Assembly: GCA_905214225.1 (NCBI GenBank)
Contig: CAJMLL010000011.1
Location: 1-57,782 of the forward strand
Source: an uncultured bacterium
GTDB taxonomy: Bacteria; Bacillota; Clostridia; Peptostreptococcales; Anaerovoracaceae
DNA length: 57,782 nucleotides
Direction: 5' to 3'
Below the pieces are notes generated by a model. That model did no database searches. It saw only the letters and a program-made list of their open reading frames with translations, and had not been told where the DNA came from. Of this stretch, positions 28,390 to 37,273 are shown one piece after another. The position numbers and the translations under genes are program-made. Each line of letters begins with the position of its first letter. Positions within the stretch are counted from its first letter, which is position 1.

Positions 28390-28740
28390 ATGAGCGCAAA
28401 GAATACGAGAAGCAGAAGAAAGAAGAAAAAGGTCAGAATCAATCCGTCCAGAATGGTACTGACCCTGATCATGGTGCTCTTGCTCGGCGCGAGCGGGGTA
28501 TCGGTTCACACCGTTCTGCAGCTGCAGAGTGAGCAGAACCGGCTGAAGTCAAAGAATACGCAGCTGAAGACAAAGCGTTCGGAGCTCCAGGAGGAGTTAA
28601 AGAGTGTGAACAAGGACAGCTATATCGAGCAGCAGGCGAGAACGCAGCTGCATATGATCAAGCCGGGAGAGGTGGTCTATGTATTAAAAGACAATTCTTC
28701 CGGAAGCAGCAAGTCTGGAAGCAGTTCCTCTTCGAAATAG
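28390..28740 (+). CDS. Septum formation initiator, DivIC/FtsB-like
   Basis: A 116-residue bitopic membrane protein. The basic cytoplasmic tail (about 1-20) precedes one membrane helix (about 22-42, MVLTLIMVLLLGASGVSV). An extracytoplasmic coiled coil (LQSEQNRLKSKNTQLKTKRSELQEEL) leads to the family ending IEQQARTQLHMIKPGEVVYV. A Ser/Gly-rich tail follows. DivIC/FtsB forms a complex with FtsL and FtsQ/DivIB that activates septal wall synthesis. It starts three bases after the DnaD gene. Confidence 0.85.
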   Translation: MSAKNTRSRRKKKKVRINPSRMVLTLIMVLLLGASGVSVHTVLQLQSEQNRLKSKNTQLKTKRSELQEELKSVNKDSYIEQQARTQLHMIKPGEVVYVLKDNSSGSSKSGSSSSSK

Positions 28741-28869
28741 CCACCCGGCCTGTTCTGGGGAACAGACAGAGTATATCGTCTGCTGCAGGCCAGGAGAATA
28801 TCTGTGCAGAACGCGGCAGAATGAGTCTGGGGACAGCAGAGAGAATGTGAGTGAACACAGGAATACAGT

Positions 28870-29445
28870 ATGGATAAGATCAAGATAAATGAAGTGATTG
28901 TGGTAGAAGGCCGCGATGATACGGCAGCCGTCCACCGCGCAGTGGATGCAGAAACGATTGAGACACACGGATTCGGACTCAGTGAGGAAATGTGGAAACG
29001 TATCGAATCTGCAGATAAAAAGAAGGGAATCATCGTTTTTACTGATCCGGACTCTGCAGGGGAACGAATCCGTAAGAAAGTGACGGAGCGGTTCCCTGAC
29101 GCAGGGCAGGCTTTCCTTCCGAGATCACAGGCCATGAAGAAGGATAATATCGGTGTGGAAAACGCAAAGCCGGAGGATATCCGGGAAGCGCTTTCCAAGG
29201 CACACTGTACCGTGTGCGGTCAGGAAGAGAAGAACACACCGTCCATCAGCTGGGAAGATATGCTGGAAAACGGCCTCTGCGGAGGCGCAGGAAGCCGCGC
29301 CAGGAGACAGGCGCTGGGCGATTTTCTCGGGATCGGCTACGGTAACGCGCGTGCCATGCTGAATAAACTGAACGGATTTAATATCAGCAGAGAGGAGTTT
29401 TATGGAGCTTTACAATCCATTAACGATCAAACTGTTAAAAAATAA
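28870..29445 (+). CDS. rnmV: Ribonuclease M5
   Basis: A 191-residue TOPRIM nuclease that matures 5S rRNA in Gram-positive bacteria with the help of L18. The TOPRIM glutamate is in VVEGRDDTAAV and the DxD-type acidic pair in IVFTDPDSAGERIRKKV. The C-terminal part includes RRQALGDFLGIGYGNARAMLNKLNGFNI. The 3' end overlaps rsmA by 44 bases, the standard arrangement. Upstream 130 bases carry no gene. Confidence 0.95.
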   Translation: MDKIKINEVIVVEGRDDTAAVHRAVDAETIETHGFGLSEEMWKRIESADKKKGIIVFTDPDSAGERIRKKVTERFPDAGQAFLPRSQAMKKDNIGVENAKPEDIREALSKAHCTVCGQEEKNTPSISWEDMLENGLCGGAGSRARRQALGDFLGIGYGNARAMLNKLNGFNISREEFYGALQSINDQTVKK

Positions 29446-30253
29446 ATATGGATTTCAGTTCGCGAAAAGTTTTGGACAGAATTTCCTGATTGATCCGGAT
29501 GTCATCGACGGAATCGCTGAAGGCGCTGCCCTTGACCAGGATGATTTTGTCCTGGAAATCGGGCCGGGCATCGGCGTGCTGACGTCGGAAATCTGCCGGC
29601 GCGCCGGAAAGGCCGCGTCGATCGAGATTGATCCGCACATGGTTGAGGTTCTGCATGACACGCTGGCGGAGTTTTCCAATGTCCATGTGATTCAGCAGGA
29701 CGTCCTGAAGGCGGACCTGAGCCGGATCATCGCGGAGGAACGCGGGAGCTGCAGCCGGGTGAAGGTGCTCGGCAATCTTCCGTATTACATTACAACACCG
29801 ATTATCATGAAGCTGCTGACGGAACATGTCCCGGCGGAATGCATCGTCATCATGATGCAGAAGGAGGTCGCGGACCGTATCCGGGCCAACCCGGGAAGCC
29901 GCACCTACGGCGCATTGTCGGTCACGGTGCAGTACTACTGTAAAGTGTCTGAGGTGATGGAAGTGCCGCGCCAGTGCTTTATGCCGCAGCCGAAGGTGGA
30001 TTCCGCGGTTCTGCGTCTGGATGTCCGCAGTAAACCGGCCGTTGACGTGAAGGACGAGGCGGTGTTCTTCCGCTGCGTCAAAGCGGGATTCAGCCAGAGG
30101 AGAAAAACGCTGCTGAATTCCCTGATGACGATGGGCGAGAGTAAGGACCGTGTCCGCAGCGCTCTGGAAGCTGCAGAGATCGACCCGAGAAGACGGGCAG
30201 AAACTCTGAGTCTGGAGGAATTCGGCCGCCTGTCGGATATGTTCGTGGAATAA
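29402..30253 (+). CDS. rsmA: 16S rRNA dimethyladenosine transferase RsmA (KsgA)
   Basis: A 283-residue SAM-dependent enzyme that dimethylates A1518 and A1519 of 16S rRNA late in small-subunit assembly. Motifs: KSFGQNFLIDPDVID, the SAM loop EIGPGIGVLTSEI, and the catalytic NLPYYITTPI. The C-terminal domain has AGFSQRRKTLLNSL. The start lies inside rnmV, with AGAGAGGAG ahead of the ATG. Confidence 0.97.
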   Translation: MELYNPLTIKLLKNKYGFQFAKSFGQNFLIDPDVIDGIAEGAALDQDDFVLEIGPGIGVLTSEICRRAGKAASIEIDPHMVEVLHDTLAEFSNVHVIQQDVLKADLSRIIAEERGSCSRVKVLGNLPYYITTPIIMKLLTEHVPAECIVIMMQKEVADRIRANPGSRTYGALSVTVQYYCKVSEVMEVPRQCFMPQPKVDSAVLRLDVRSKPAVDVKDEAVFFRCVKAGFSQRRKTLLNSLMTMGESKDRVRSALEAAEIDPRRRAETLSLEEFGRLSDMFVE

Positions 30254-30316
30254 TAAAAGGGAAATGGGAGAGGGACCGGATCTTATTTCCGGAACCAGAG
30301 AGTGGAGTGAAAGCTG

Positions 30317-32314
30317 ATGAATAAACTGAAGCAATTCTATCATAATCCAAAGGTCCGTAATCCATTCGTATGGGATCTGATTCTGGCTTTTGTATTTAAT
30401 CTGATCATTGAAACACTGGCCAGACATACCATGCCGGGATATGGCGGACTCTATTTTATGGTGACCAGACCGCTTGCCTTTTTCGACAATGTTCTGATCA
30501 TCTACGCAACGCTTGTTGTGTCAGCGCTGTTCCGGAGGAGTACGTTTGTATTAACGCTGATTTCTTCCGTGTGGATGGCCATCGGCGTGACGAACGGAAT
30601 CATTCTGTCACAGCGTATGACGCCGTTTACGGTGAAGGATTTCAGTTCCATGGCCGACGGCGCGACGATCATGACCAACTATTTTTCCAAGATCCAGCTC
30701 TTCCTGATGTTCGGTGCGGTGGCGCTGCTGCTGGTTGTGTTTATCCTGCTGTTCATCAAGGGACCGAAGCGAACAGGAAATATACACTTTAAGAAGAGCC
30801 TGATCACTGTGGTTCTGATTATCCTGGCCGCATTTGGAGCGACTACTGGACTGATCAAGACAGGAAACCTGGCAACATTCTTCGGAAATCTAGCCTATGC
30901 CTATGAAGACTACGGAGTTCCATACTGCTTCATCAACACCTGGATGAATACAGGAATTCACAGACCGGCCAATTACAGCAAGAAAGCGGTGCAGAGTGTC
31001 CTCCCGAAAAAGGATCTGAATAAGAATGGCACGGTGAAATTCGAGAAGGATAATTCGGCAAATACAAAAAACAAGCCAAACATCCTCTTCTTGCAGCTGG
31101 AGTCCTTTGTCGATCCGACACTGTTTACCAACATCAAGTATTCGCAGGATCCGATTCCATACTACCGCAGTCTGATGAAGAACTATTCATCCGGAAATCT
31201 GACCGTTCCAGCCTGCGGAGCAGGTACAGCAAACACCGAGTTTGAAGTCATGACCGGACTCAGCATCAAGTTCTTCGGACCTGGAGAATATCCGTTCAAG
31301 TCCGTTCTGAAGGATGAGACGGCAGAGAGTATCGCCTGGGATCTGCGTGACATCGGATATTCCTCACACGCCATCCACGACCACAGAGCGATGTTCTACA
31401 ACAGAAATACCGTCTTCAACAACATCGGCTATAACACATTCACTTCGGTGGAGTACATGCCGAACGTCGAGAAGACACCGAAGGGCTGGGAGAAGGATAA
31501 GATCCTGACCTCCCAGATTATGGGTGCGCTGAAATCCACCAAGAACAGAGACTATATCTACACCATTTCTGTTCAGGGACATGGAAAATATCCGTCCGAA
31601 AAGGTGCTGACAAATCCGAAGATCAAGGTCACGAAGGCACCGAATGAGGAATTGAAAAATAAATACGAGTACTACGTCAACCAGGTCTATGAAATGGATC
31701 AGTTCGTCAAACAGCTGACGAATACGCTTTCCAAATATAAGGAGCCGACCATCCTGGTTATGTACGGAGACCATATTCCGGCACTGGAGGTCACTTCCGA
31801 CAATTACGCACTGCCGAGCCTGTATCAGACCCAGTACGTCGTCTGGAGCAACTATAAGATGAAGAGAGTCCATAAGAACATGCATGCATACCAGCTTGCG
31901 GCATATATCTTCAACCGCCTCGGCATCCACAACGGAACAACCATCGAGTACCATCAGCAGGTCAACCACCACAGCAAGAACTATCTGAAGAACCTCAAAC
32001 TGCTCGGATATGATATGCTGTACGGAAAGCGCTATATCTACGGCGGAAAGAAATTCCCGAAGGGCGGCATGAAGATGGGCGTAAAGACCATCAAGGTCAA
32101 TAAGGTTGTGGAAGTTTCCGGCAAGTACTATATCCAGGGAGAGAACTTCACCGAGCAGAGTAAGATCACGCTGCACGGAAAGACTCTGAGTACCAAGTAC
32201 CTGACGCCTCAGCTGCTGGTTCTGAAGAAGAAAGTCGACCCGAGCGAGGCGAAGTACATGAAGGTCAGCCAGGTTGACAAGTCGGATAACACCATCATCA
32301 GTACGACAGAGTAG
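30317..32314 (+). CDS. LtaS-family membrane sulfatase-fold phosphoglycerol transferase
   Basis: A 665-residue membrane enzyme of the lipoteichoic acid synthase family. About five hydrophobic segments lie within residues 20-180, followed by an extracellular sulfatase-fold domain. The metal and nucleophile residues match LtaS: E262 (LQLESF), T304 (GAGTANTE) and D485/H486 (MYGDH), with H422 in SVQGHGKY. A C-terminal extension of about 80 residues after the fold ends in a beta-rich, Lys-rich segment of unknown role. It likely transfers glycerol phosphate to a membrane glycolipid or polymer. YdcF/SanA-like follows 9 bases later, suggesting a cell-envelope operon. Confidence 0.85.
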   Translation: MNKLKQFYHNPKVRNPFVWDLILAFVFNLIIETLARHTMPGYGGLYFMVTRPLAFFDNVLIIYATLVVSALFRRSTFVLTLISSVWMAIGVTNGIILSQRMTPFTVKDFSSMADGATIMTNYFSKIQLFLMFGAVALLLVVFILLFIKGPKRTGNIHFKKSLITVVLIILAAFGATTGLIKTGNLATFFGNLAYAYEDYGVPYCFINTWMNTGIHRPANYSKKAVQSVLPKKDLNKNGTVKFEKDNSANTKNKPNILFLQLESFVDPTLFTNIKYSQDPIPYYRSLMKNYSSGNLTVPACGAGTANTEFEVMTGLSIKFFGPGEYPFKSVLKDETAESIAWDLRDIGYSSHAIHDHRAMFYNRNTVFNNIGYNTFTSVEYMPNVEKTPKGWEKDKILTSQIMGALKSTKNRDYIYTISVQGHGKYPSEKVLTNPKIKVTKAPNEELKNKYEYYVNQVYEMDQFVKQLTNTLSKYKEPTILVMYGDHIPALEVTSDNYALPSLYQTQYVVWSNYKMKRVHKNMHAYQLAAYIFNRLGIHNGTTIEYHQQVNHHSKNYLKNLKLLGYDMLYGKRYIYGGKKFPKGGMKMGVKTIKVNKVVEVSGKYYIQGENFTEQSKITLHGKTLSTKYLTPQLLVLKKKVDPSEAKYMKVSQVDKSDNTIISTTE

Positions 32315-32323
32315 GAGTAAAGC

Positions 32324-33034
32324 ATGCGGAGAATCATTAAGACATTCATCAAATGGATTTTCCTGCTCTTCGTGCTGATCGTCATCATCATTGCAGGGAT
32401 AAACGCCTGGATGTGCAGCCAGGAATCCCCGAACAAGACCATGACGGTGACGAGTAACAGCCAGACACTGACCGCTGCACAGAAAGCGAAGTTCAAGAAG
32501 CTGAATCCCCAGTGTATCATCGTGCTGGGGGCCGGCATCAAGAACAGTATCGAGCCCTCAGATATGCTGAAGGACCGTCTGGATACTGCAGTCATGCTGT
32601 ATAAGGCAGGCGTCGCGCCGAAGATCCTTCTGACGGGGGATAACGGGACCGTCCAGCATAATGAAATCCACGTCATGCTGATGTACATGCGCAGAGAGGG
32701 GATTCCGGACAGCAAGATCTTCTGCGATCACGCGGGATTCTGCACCTACGATTCCATGTACCGCGCACAGTCCATTTTCGAGGTAAAGCGCGCAGTTGTC
32801 GTGACACAGTCCTATCATCTGTACCGTTCCCTTTACATCGCCGACAAGCTCGGCATCAGGGTTCAGGGTGCAGCCTCCGATCAGGGCTCATACAGCGGGC
32901 AGACCTACCGCAATTTCCGCGAAGTCCTGGCGCGGGTGAAAGACATGATCAATGTCGCCAGACACGCCAGCCCAACCGTGGGCGGCAGCAAGATTCCGAT
33001 CACCGGAAGCGGCGTCAGCAGCCACGGAGAGTAG
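32324..33034 (+). CDS. YdcF/SanA-family (DUF218) envelope protein
   Basis: A 236-residue protein with an N-terminal membrane anchor (about 10-30) and an extracytoplasmic DUF218 domain: CIIVLGAGIKNSIEPSDMLKDRLD, ILLTGDNGTVQHNE and VVTQSYHLYRSLYIADKLGI. E. coli SanA affects envelope barrier function; the biochemical activity is not settled. TAGGAG lies ahead of the ATG and overlaps the stop of the LtaS-like gene. Confidence 0.85.
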   Translation: MRRIIKTFIKWIFLLFVLIVIIIAGINAWMCSQESPNKTMTVTSNSQTLTAAQKAKFKKLNPQCIIVLGAGIKNSIEPSDMLKDRLDTAVMLYKAGVAPKILLTGDNGTVQHNEIHVMLMYMRREGIPDSKIFCDHAGFCTYDSMYRAQSIFEVKRAVVVTQSYHLYRSLYIADKLGIRVQGAASDQGSYSGQTYRNFREVLARVKDMINVARHASPTVGGSKIPITGSGVSSHGE

Positions 33035-33101
33035 GGACAAAAAACAAACAGACAAGGAAGTACGGACATTTTGATGAGTCCGTAACTTTGACGGGGCAAA
33101 T

Positions 33102-33134
33102 AAAGGGGCTGTTGCAAAGCGCAACAGCCCCTTT
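33102..33134 (+). terminator. Terminator after the LtaS-like/SanA-like operon
   Basis: GGGGCTGTTGC (33105-33115) pairs perfectly with GCAACAGCCCC (33121-33131) around AAAGC and flanking AAA/TTT. A second inverted repeat, TACGGAC/GTCCGTA (33061-33084), sits just before it. Confidence 0.85.
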
Positions 33135-33305
33135 GTCATTCCTTTAATTCAATGGTACTGTATGTTTATGGATTTTGAACATCAGTCCAGACTTTGAATG
33201 ACCTTTTTTATGTGATCGAGATTATTAGTATCGAGAAGTGCTATGTCCCCTGTATTCTTTATATATACAATTGCAGGTACACGTCAACATCAGAACGATG
33301 GGAGC

Positions 33306-34046
33306 CTATTCCAGTACCTCCGGATTCGGCAGCGCCTGCCGGATGGTCTCTTCAATCTGGTTTTCCGCCTCATTCTGGGCATGGCGGTCGAGACCTGCAG
33401 TTTCCACATATGGGTGGATCTGCACGTGCAGTTCTGCCGGGTGATAGACGCCTGTTTCCTCATAGATGTGATAGGCGCCTTCCAGAGTAACCGGTACGAT
33501 CGGAACTTTCGCTTTAAAGGCCATTTTAAAGCTTCCGCGCTTGAAATGGCGCATCCGCGTCTCGCGGCTTCTGGTGCCTTCCGGGAAGATGACCAGGTTA
33601 TACCCGTCTTTCAGTCTTTTCGCGCCTTCCTGCAGGCTTTTCATCGCTTCACGAGCATTTCCGCGCTTCAGGAAGAGACTTCCGATATTGCTGATCCAGC
33701 GTCCCAGCATCGGCACCTTTTCCAGCGAATCCTTCGCGATAAATCCGATCTGTCTTTCATTCATGGCCACCAGAAGCGCAAGAATATCTCCATATCCCTG
33801 ATGGTTGGCGATGATCAGGAAGCCGTCCTGTTCCGGCAGATTTTCCTGCCCGGTGACAGTGACGGTAAGATGCAGTCTGCGGCACACGTCCTGCGCCCAG
33901 AGATAGGCTGCGTGTCCCGTGACCTCCCGGTCTTTTACCGGATCTCCGGTCTCCCTGGCCGCGAGAATGTCCTTTTCATAATGATTAAACGCACGCAGTG
34001 AATTTGCGACCCTGATTAATGCAGGGATATTCCGTAATTTGCTCAT
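33306..34046 (-). CDS. plsC: 1-acyl-sn-glycerol-3-phosphate acyltransferase
   Basis: A 246-residue PlsC-family acyltransferase that acylates lysophosphatidic acid to phosphatidic acid at the membrane. The catalytic HX4D motif is NHQGYGD. The glycerophosphate-binding motif is FPEGTRS, and VPIVPVTLEG follows. The start at 34046 has GGGAG eight bases upstream; an earlier in-frame ATG at 34067 would add seven residues without a site. It is monocistronic and reads toward oriC, against replication. Confidence 0.9.
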   Translation of the reverse strand: MSKLRNIPALIRVANSLRAFNHYEKDILAARETGDPVKDREVTGHAAYLWAQDVCRRLHLTVTVTGQENLPEQDGFLIIANHQGYGDILALLVAMNERQIGFIAKDSLEKVPMLGRWISNIGSLFLKRGNAREAMKSLQEGAKRLKDGYNLVIFPEGTRSRETRMRHFKRGSFKMAFKAKVPIVPVTLEGAYHIYEETGVYHPAELHVQIHPYVETAGLDRHAQNEAENQIEETIRQALPNPEVLE

Positions 34047-34260
34047 AATTATATCTCCCATTGTCACCAGTCCGACAAAAATAAACGGCCGGCCCGGATT
34101 TCTCTGAATCTTATCTTAGAATCTGTTTTAAGTATAAATAGAAACCGGTACAGAATCAAGAAAAGGGCAGTGGAGGGCCGAAAACATACGGTTTTCTTCG
34201 TATGCAAATCCAGGCACTTGTGGTATGATAGTACGAATGTGAAAACAAGGGAGGATAGAC

Positions 34261-34944
34261 ATGAATGCAACTGCATATAATCATTCGGAGCAGAAGATAT
34301 ACCGGTACCGGGGACGGATCATCGGCGGCATCTGCTTCATCGCACTGTTCTGCGTAATCGCGTGGCTCGTCATTCACGGATATACGCACGGAATCGATCA
34401 CAAGGTCCAGTACTTCGCCTACAGCGCCAGAAACGGCTTTTCCGAACGTGTCCTGGTCCCGATCACCTATATGGCCCATAAGTACTTTATCATCGCTGTG
34501 ATCGCCGTTCTGCTGGCAATACCGCGCACCCGGACGGAGTATGGCCTGCCGCTGGCCTTTTCATCATCCCTGGGGCTGATTCCATACAAGATCCTGAAAA
34601 CCACAATCGCCCGGCCGCGCCCGAACCCGGCCAGATGGCTCGTCATCGAGCACGGATACAGCTTTCCGAGCGGCCATTCCATGAACGGCCTGATCTTCTA
34701 CGGCATGCTGATTTTCCTGATCAGAAGAAGCAGCCTTTCCCGGTATAAGAAGAATGTGCTGACCGTCGTGTTCGGCCTTCTGATCCCGCTGATCGGCTGG
34801 ACGCGCCTGTTCTGCGGCGTGCATTACGTCAGTGATGTACTGGGCGGCTGGAGCCTGGGACTTGCCTGGGTGCTGCTTGTCTCTTGTCTCATTGACTTTT
34901 GCCGGCAAAAGATGACCAGCAAGAAGAAAAAACAGATTTCATGA
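34261..34944 (+). CDS. PAP2-family membrane phosphatase
   Basis: A 227-residue integral membrane phosphatase. The three PAP2 motifs are KTTIARPRP, PSGHS and RLFCGVHYVSD. Five or six hydrophobic segments are evident. Family members dephosphorylate undecaprenyl pyrophosphate, phosphatidylglycerophosphate or phosphatidic acid; the next gene upstream, divergent plsC, makes phosphatidic acid, but the substrate cannot be read from sequence. GGGAGG precedes the ATG. Confidence 0.9.
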   Translation: MNATAYNHSEQKIYRYRGRIIGGICFIALFCVIAWLVIHGYTHGIDHKVQYFAYSARNGFSERVLVPITYMAHKYFIIAVIAVLLAIPRTRTEYGLPLAFSSSLGLIPYKILKTTIARPRPNPARWLVIEHGYSFPSGHSMNGLIFYGMLIFLIRRSSLSRYKKNVLTVVFGLLIPLIGWTRLFCGVHYVSDVLGGWSLGLAWVLLVSCLIDFCRQKMTSKKKKQIS

Positions 34945-35054
34945 AAAATACATGGGTAAAACCAAGCAAGTTACGGTATAATAACAGTAACGTGTCCGGG
35001 AATCGTCCCGGAGACGAATAAACCTGACTGAAACGTCTCAATAAGGAGGAAATT

Positions 35055-35213
35055 ATGATTTACGTATGTGACACATGTGGATATGAGTACGATCCTGCAA
35101 AGGGTGATCCGGATAACGGAGTAGCTCCGGGAACAAAATTCGAGGATCTTCCGGATGACTGGACATGCCCGGTATGCGGAGTAGGCAAGGACGAGTTCTC
35201 TCCGAAGGAGTAG
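35055..35213 (+). CDS. Rubredoxin
   Basis: A 52-residue one-iron electron carrier. The iron is held by two cysteine knuckles, CDTCGY and CPVCGV. The sequence between has the family acidic surface and aromatic core ([26 protein letters not shown]). A strong AAGGAGG lies 8 bases upstream and TATAAT at 34977-34982 may be its -10. Rubredoxins support oxygen and superoxide detoxification in anaerobes; no oxidoreductase partner is adjacent. Confidence 0.97.
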   Translation: MIYVCDTCGYEYDPAKGDPDNGVAPGTKFEDLPDDWTCPVCGVGKDEFSPKE

Positions 35214-35259
35214 TTTTCAAGGGTTCAGAGAAACCACTCACTCATAACAGATAAAAAAT

Positions 35260-35304
35260 AAAGGAGCCTCTGCAGCAGTGATCTGCCGCATGGCTCCTTT
35301 TTTA
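35260..35304 (+). terminator. Terminator after rubredoxin
   Basis: AAGGAGCC (35261-35268) pairs with GGCTCCTT (35292-35299), with an inner GCAG/CTGC helix, followed by TTTTTT. Confidence 0.8.
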
Positions 35305-35360
35305 TGCTTTATATGTTTTTAATCAATCCTGTTCAGTACCCTGTCTGTTATGCCGGTCTG

Positions 35361-36470
35361 CTAATCTTCGCTGTTCAGCAGATCTGTGTCGATCGGATAG
35401 CGGCCGAAAATTCTCGCCGCATCCATCAGGGCGGTCATGTTTTCTGCCGGTGTGCCGGTCGGCATCTGGCATCCTGAAGTCAGGGTGAATCCGCAAGGGG
35501 AATCCCAGGCGTCGCGGATGCAGGCTTTGGCGGCACGCAGGACATCCTGCGGTGTGCCGTAGCGCATGACATCAACCGGAGGTACATTTCCCATGATCGC
35601 CATCTTGTCGCCGAGGACTTTCTTTGCTTCCAGAAGGCTCTCGCAGTTGTCCAGGCTGAATCCGGAAATTCCGGTATCGCGCAGGTCTTCCCAGATCTTG
35701 CGGCTTGTTCCGCAGATGTGAAGGCCGCAGCCGGCTCCCTGGCTCTTGATGAAATCAATGTTCTTCTGCAGATACGGCAGGGAGAAGGTCCTGTACTGTT
35801 TCTCATTGATCAGGGAAGTGGAGCTGACCGGATCGCAGAATCCGATGCCGATGCCCATGTCGATGACACGCTTGATATAGCGGTTGTTGTTCTCCACGAT
35901 GACATCCAGCAGCTGATGGATTTTCTCCGGCGCCTTGATCATGCCGATCATCAGATGTTCCGTTCCCATAACCATGGCAGCGATAGTAAACGGACCGGTG
36001 ACACTGGCACTGATCGGAACAGTTTTTCCGAGCTTGTCCTTAACCATCTGAAGTCCCTTCAGGATAATTGGCAGACGGCCGTCCTTGTCGACGTCAACGA
36101 GTTTCGCATTGTCGATGTCCTTCAGGCTCCTGATGGCCGGTGTCTTCAGCTGGGAAATATTGTTGTCGGAATAGGAAATTTCCGATCCCATGGCTTCCGC
36201 CATTCCGCGGAGTGTGGTGGAAAGTCCCGCGCTGTCGGAGTGGAAATTCTCCTGCAGCCAGACTTCCAGGTCGCACATCATTTCTGCGGAATGGTAGTAT
36301 TTATCAATAGACATGCCCATCATCGGGGCCATCGTCTCTCCTGTATCCAGGGAGCAGGGAATACGGTCGACTTCCTTTCCCTGAGAATATAATTCACTTC
36401 TCTCCAGTGCTGTCAGTTCGTCTTTCGGTACTTCCAGTCCATGAAGATATTGTTTGATCTGTACGATCAT
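35361..36470 (-). CDS. UroD/MtaA-family corrinoid methyltransferase
   Basis: A 369-residue member of the uroporphyrinogen decarboxylase-fold superfamily, of the MtaA/MtbA methyltransferase type rather than the heme enzyme. Zinc-ligand candidates are HICG and a later Cys in TSGCQMPTGTP. Other blocks are VTGPFTIAAMVMG, FCDPVSSTSLI and GNVPPVDVMRYGTP. Such enzymes move methyl groups between a corrinoid protein and a thiol or folate acceptor. It lies 10 bases after the corrinoid-protein gene, with AAGGAGGAAATA ahead of its ATG, so the two should work together. Confidence 0.83.
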   Translation of the reverse strand: MIVQIKQYLHGLEVPKDELTALERSELYSQGKEVDRIPCSLDTGETMAPMMGMSIDKYYHSAEMMCDLEVWLQENFHSDSAGLSTTLRGMAEAMGSEISYSDNNISQLKTPAIRSLKDIDNAKLVDVDKDGRLPIILKGLQMVKDKLGKTVPISASVTGPFTIAAMVMGTEHLMIGMIKAPEKIHQLLDVIVENNNRYIKRVIDMGIGIGFCDPVSSTSLINEKQYRTFSLPYLQKNIDFIKSQGAGCGLHICGTSRKIWEDLRDTGISGFSLDNCESLLEAKKVLGDKMAIMGNVPPVDVMRYGTPQDVLRAAKACIRDAWDSPCGFTLTSGCQMPTGTPAENMTALMDAARIFGRYPIDTDLLNSED

Positions 36471-36480
36471 TATTTCCTCC

Positions 36481-37128
36481 TTAGTTTACACCCATCATAT
36501 CTTTGATTTTCAGCACAGCGGCATGTGCGTTTGGAGTGTACGCGTCTGCACCGATCAGGTCGGCAAACTTCTGAGAAATCGGGCCGCCGCCGATCATAAC
36601 CTTATATTTATCGCGGATGCCGCGCTCTTTCAGTTTGTTGACCACTGTACGCATGCCTTCCATGGTCGTCGTCATCAGCGTGGACATGCAGATCAGGTCG
36701 CAGTGCTTTTCTTCTGCTGTATCAATGAAATTATCCAGCGGAACATCCTTTCCCAGGTCATAAACCTTGAATCCCGCTGCCTCACACATAATCTTGACCA
36801 GGTTCTTTCCAATGTCGTGGGTGTCTCCCTCAACAACACCGATGACCAGGCTGACCGGCGTATCCAGCTTTTCCTGCTTGATATGCGGCTTCAGCACATC
36901 GATGCCCGCGTTCATCGCGAAGGAAGAGGTCATTACTTCCGGCAGGAAATACTCTTCCGTCTCAAACAGTTCACTGACGCGGTTCATGCCGTCAATCAGG
37001 CCTTCACGGATGGTTTCTGACGGATCAATTCCGTCCTCCAGAGACTGTTCGCAGAGTTCTTCAACGGCCTCATCATCCATGTCAACAACATTGTCGCTTA
37101 TCTTCTTGAAAAGTTCTTTTTTGTCCAT
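36481..37128 (-). CDS. Corrinoid (B12-binding) methyl carrier protein, MtaC/MttC type
   Basis: A 215-residue corrinoid protein. The N-terminal helical cap (about 1-85) covers the cobalamin. The Rossmann-like B12 domain has the DxHxxG motif (EGDTHDIGKNLVKIM) whose His is the lower cobalt ligand, then the SxL motif (CMSTLMTTTMEGM) and GG (MIGGGPIS). The start at 37128 has CAGGAG upstream; a longer frame to 37200 has no homology. It carries methyl groups in methylated-compound metabolism. The usual first methyltransferase (MtaB, MtbB, MttB or MtgB type) is not adjacent. Confidence 0.9.
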   Translation of the reverse strand: MDKKELFKKISDNVVDMDDEAVEELCEQSLEDGIDPSETIREGLIDGMNRVSELFETEEYFLPEVMTSSFAMNAGIDVLKPHIKQEKLDTPVSLVIGVVEGDTHDIGKNLVKIMCEAAGFKVYDLGKDVPLDNFIDTAEEKHCDLICMSTLMTTTMEGMRTVVNKLKERGIRDKYKVMIGGGPISQKFADLIGADAYTPNAHAAVLKIKDMMGVN

Positions 37129-37200
37129 AATTTTCACGCTCCTGTTATGTCTGATTCCGGGACAAAGGCTATACCGGGCAAGGCAAGTAAATATCATCAA

Positions 37201-37237
37201 AGCGGAAACAGCCGGCTGAAACCATACTGCTTCCGCT
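37201..37237 (-). terminator. Hairpin between nhaC and the corrinoid gene
   Basis: On the minus strand AGCGGAAGCAG pairs with CTGTTTCCGCT (one G-T pair), followed by TTGATGATATTT. The T-run is weak, so it may be partial or a processing site. Confidence 0.5.
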
Positions 37238-37273
37238 GAGTATTATGTTTGTTAATAGTATTGTAACATGCAG

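Noticed and set aside
35361..36470. HemE uroporphyrinogen decarboxylase
   Set aside because: The HxC-type zinc site, the later Cys and the adjacent corrinoid gene fit the MtaA/MtbA branch; no heme genes are near.
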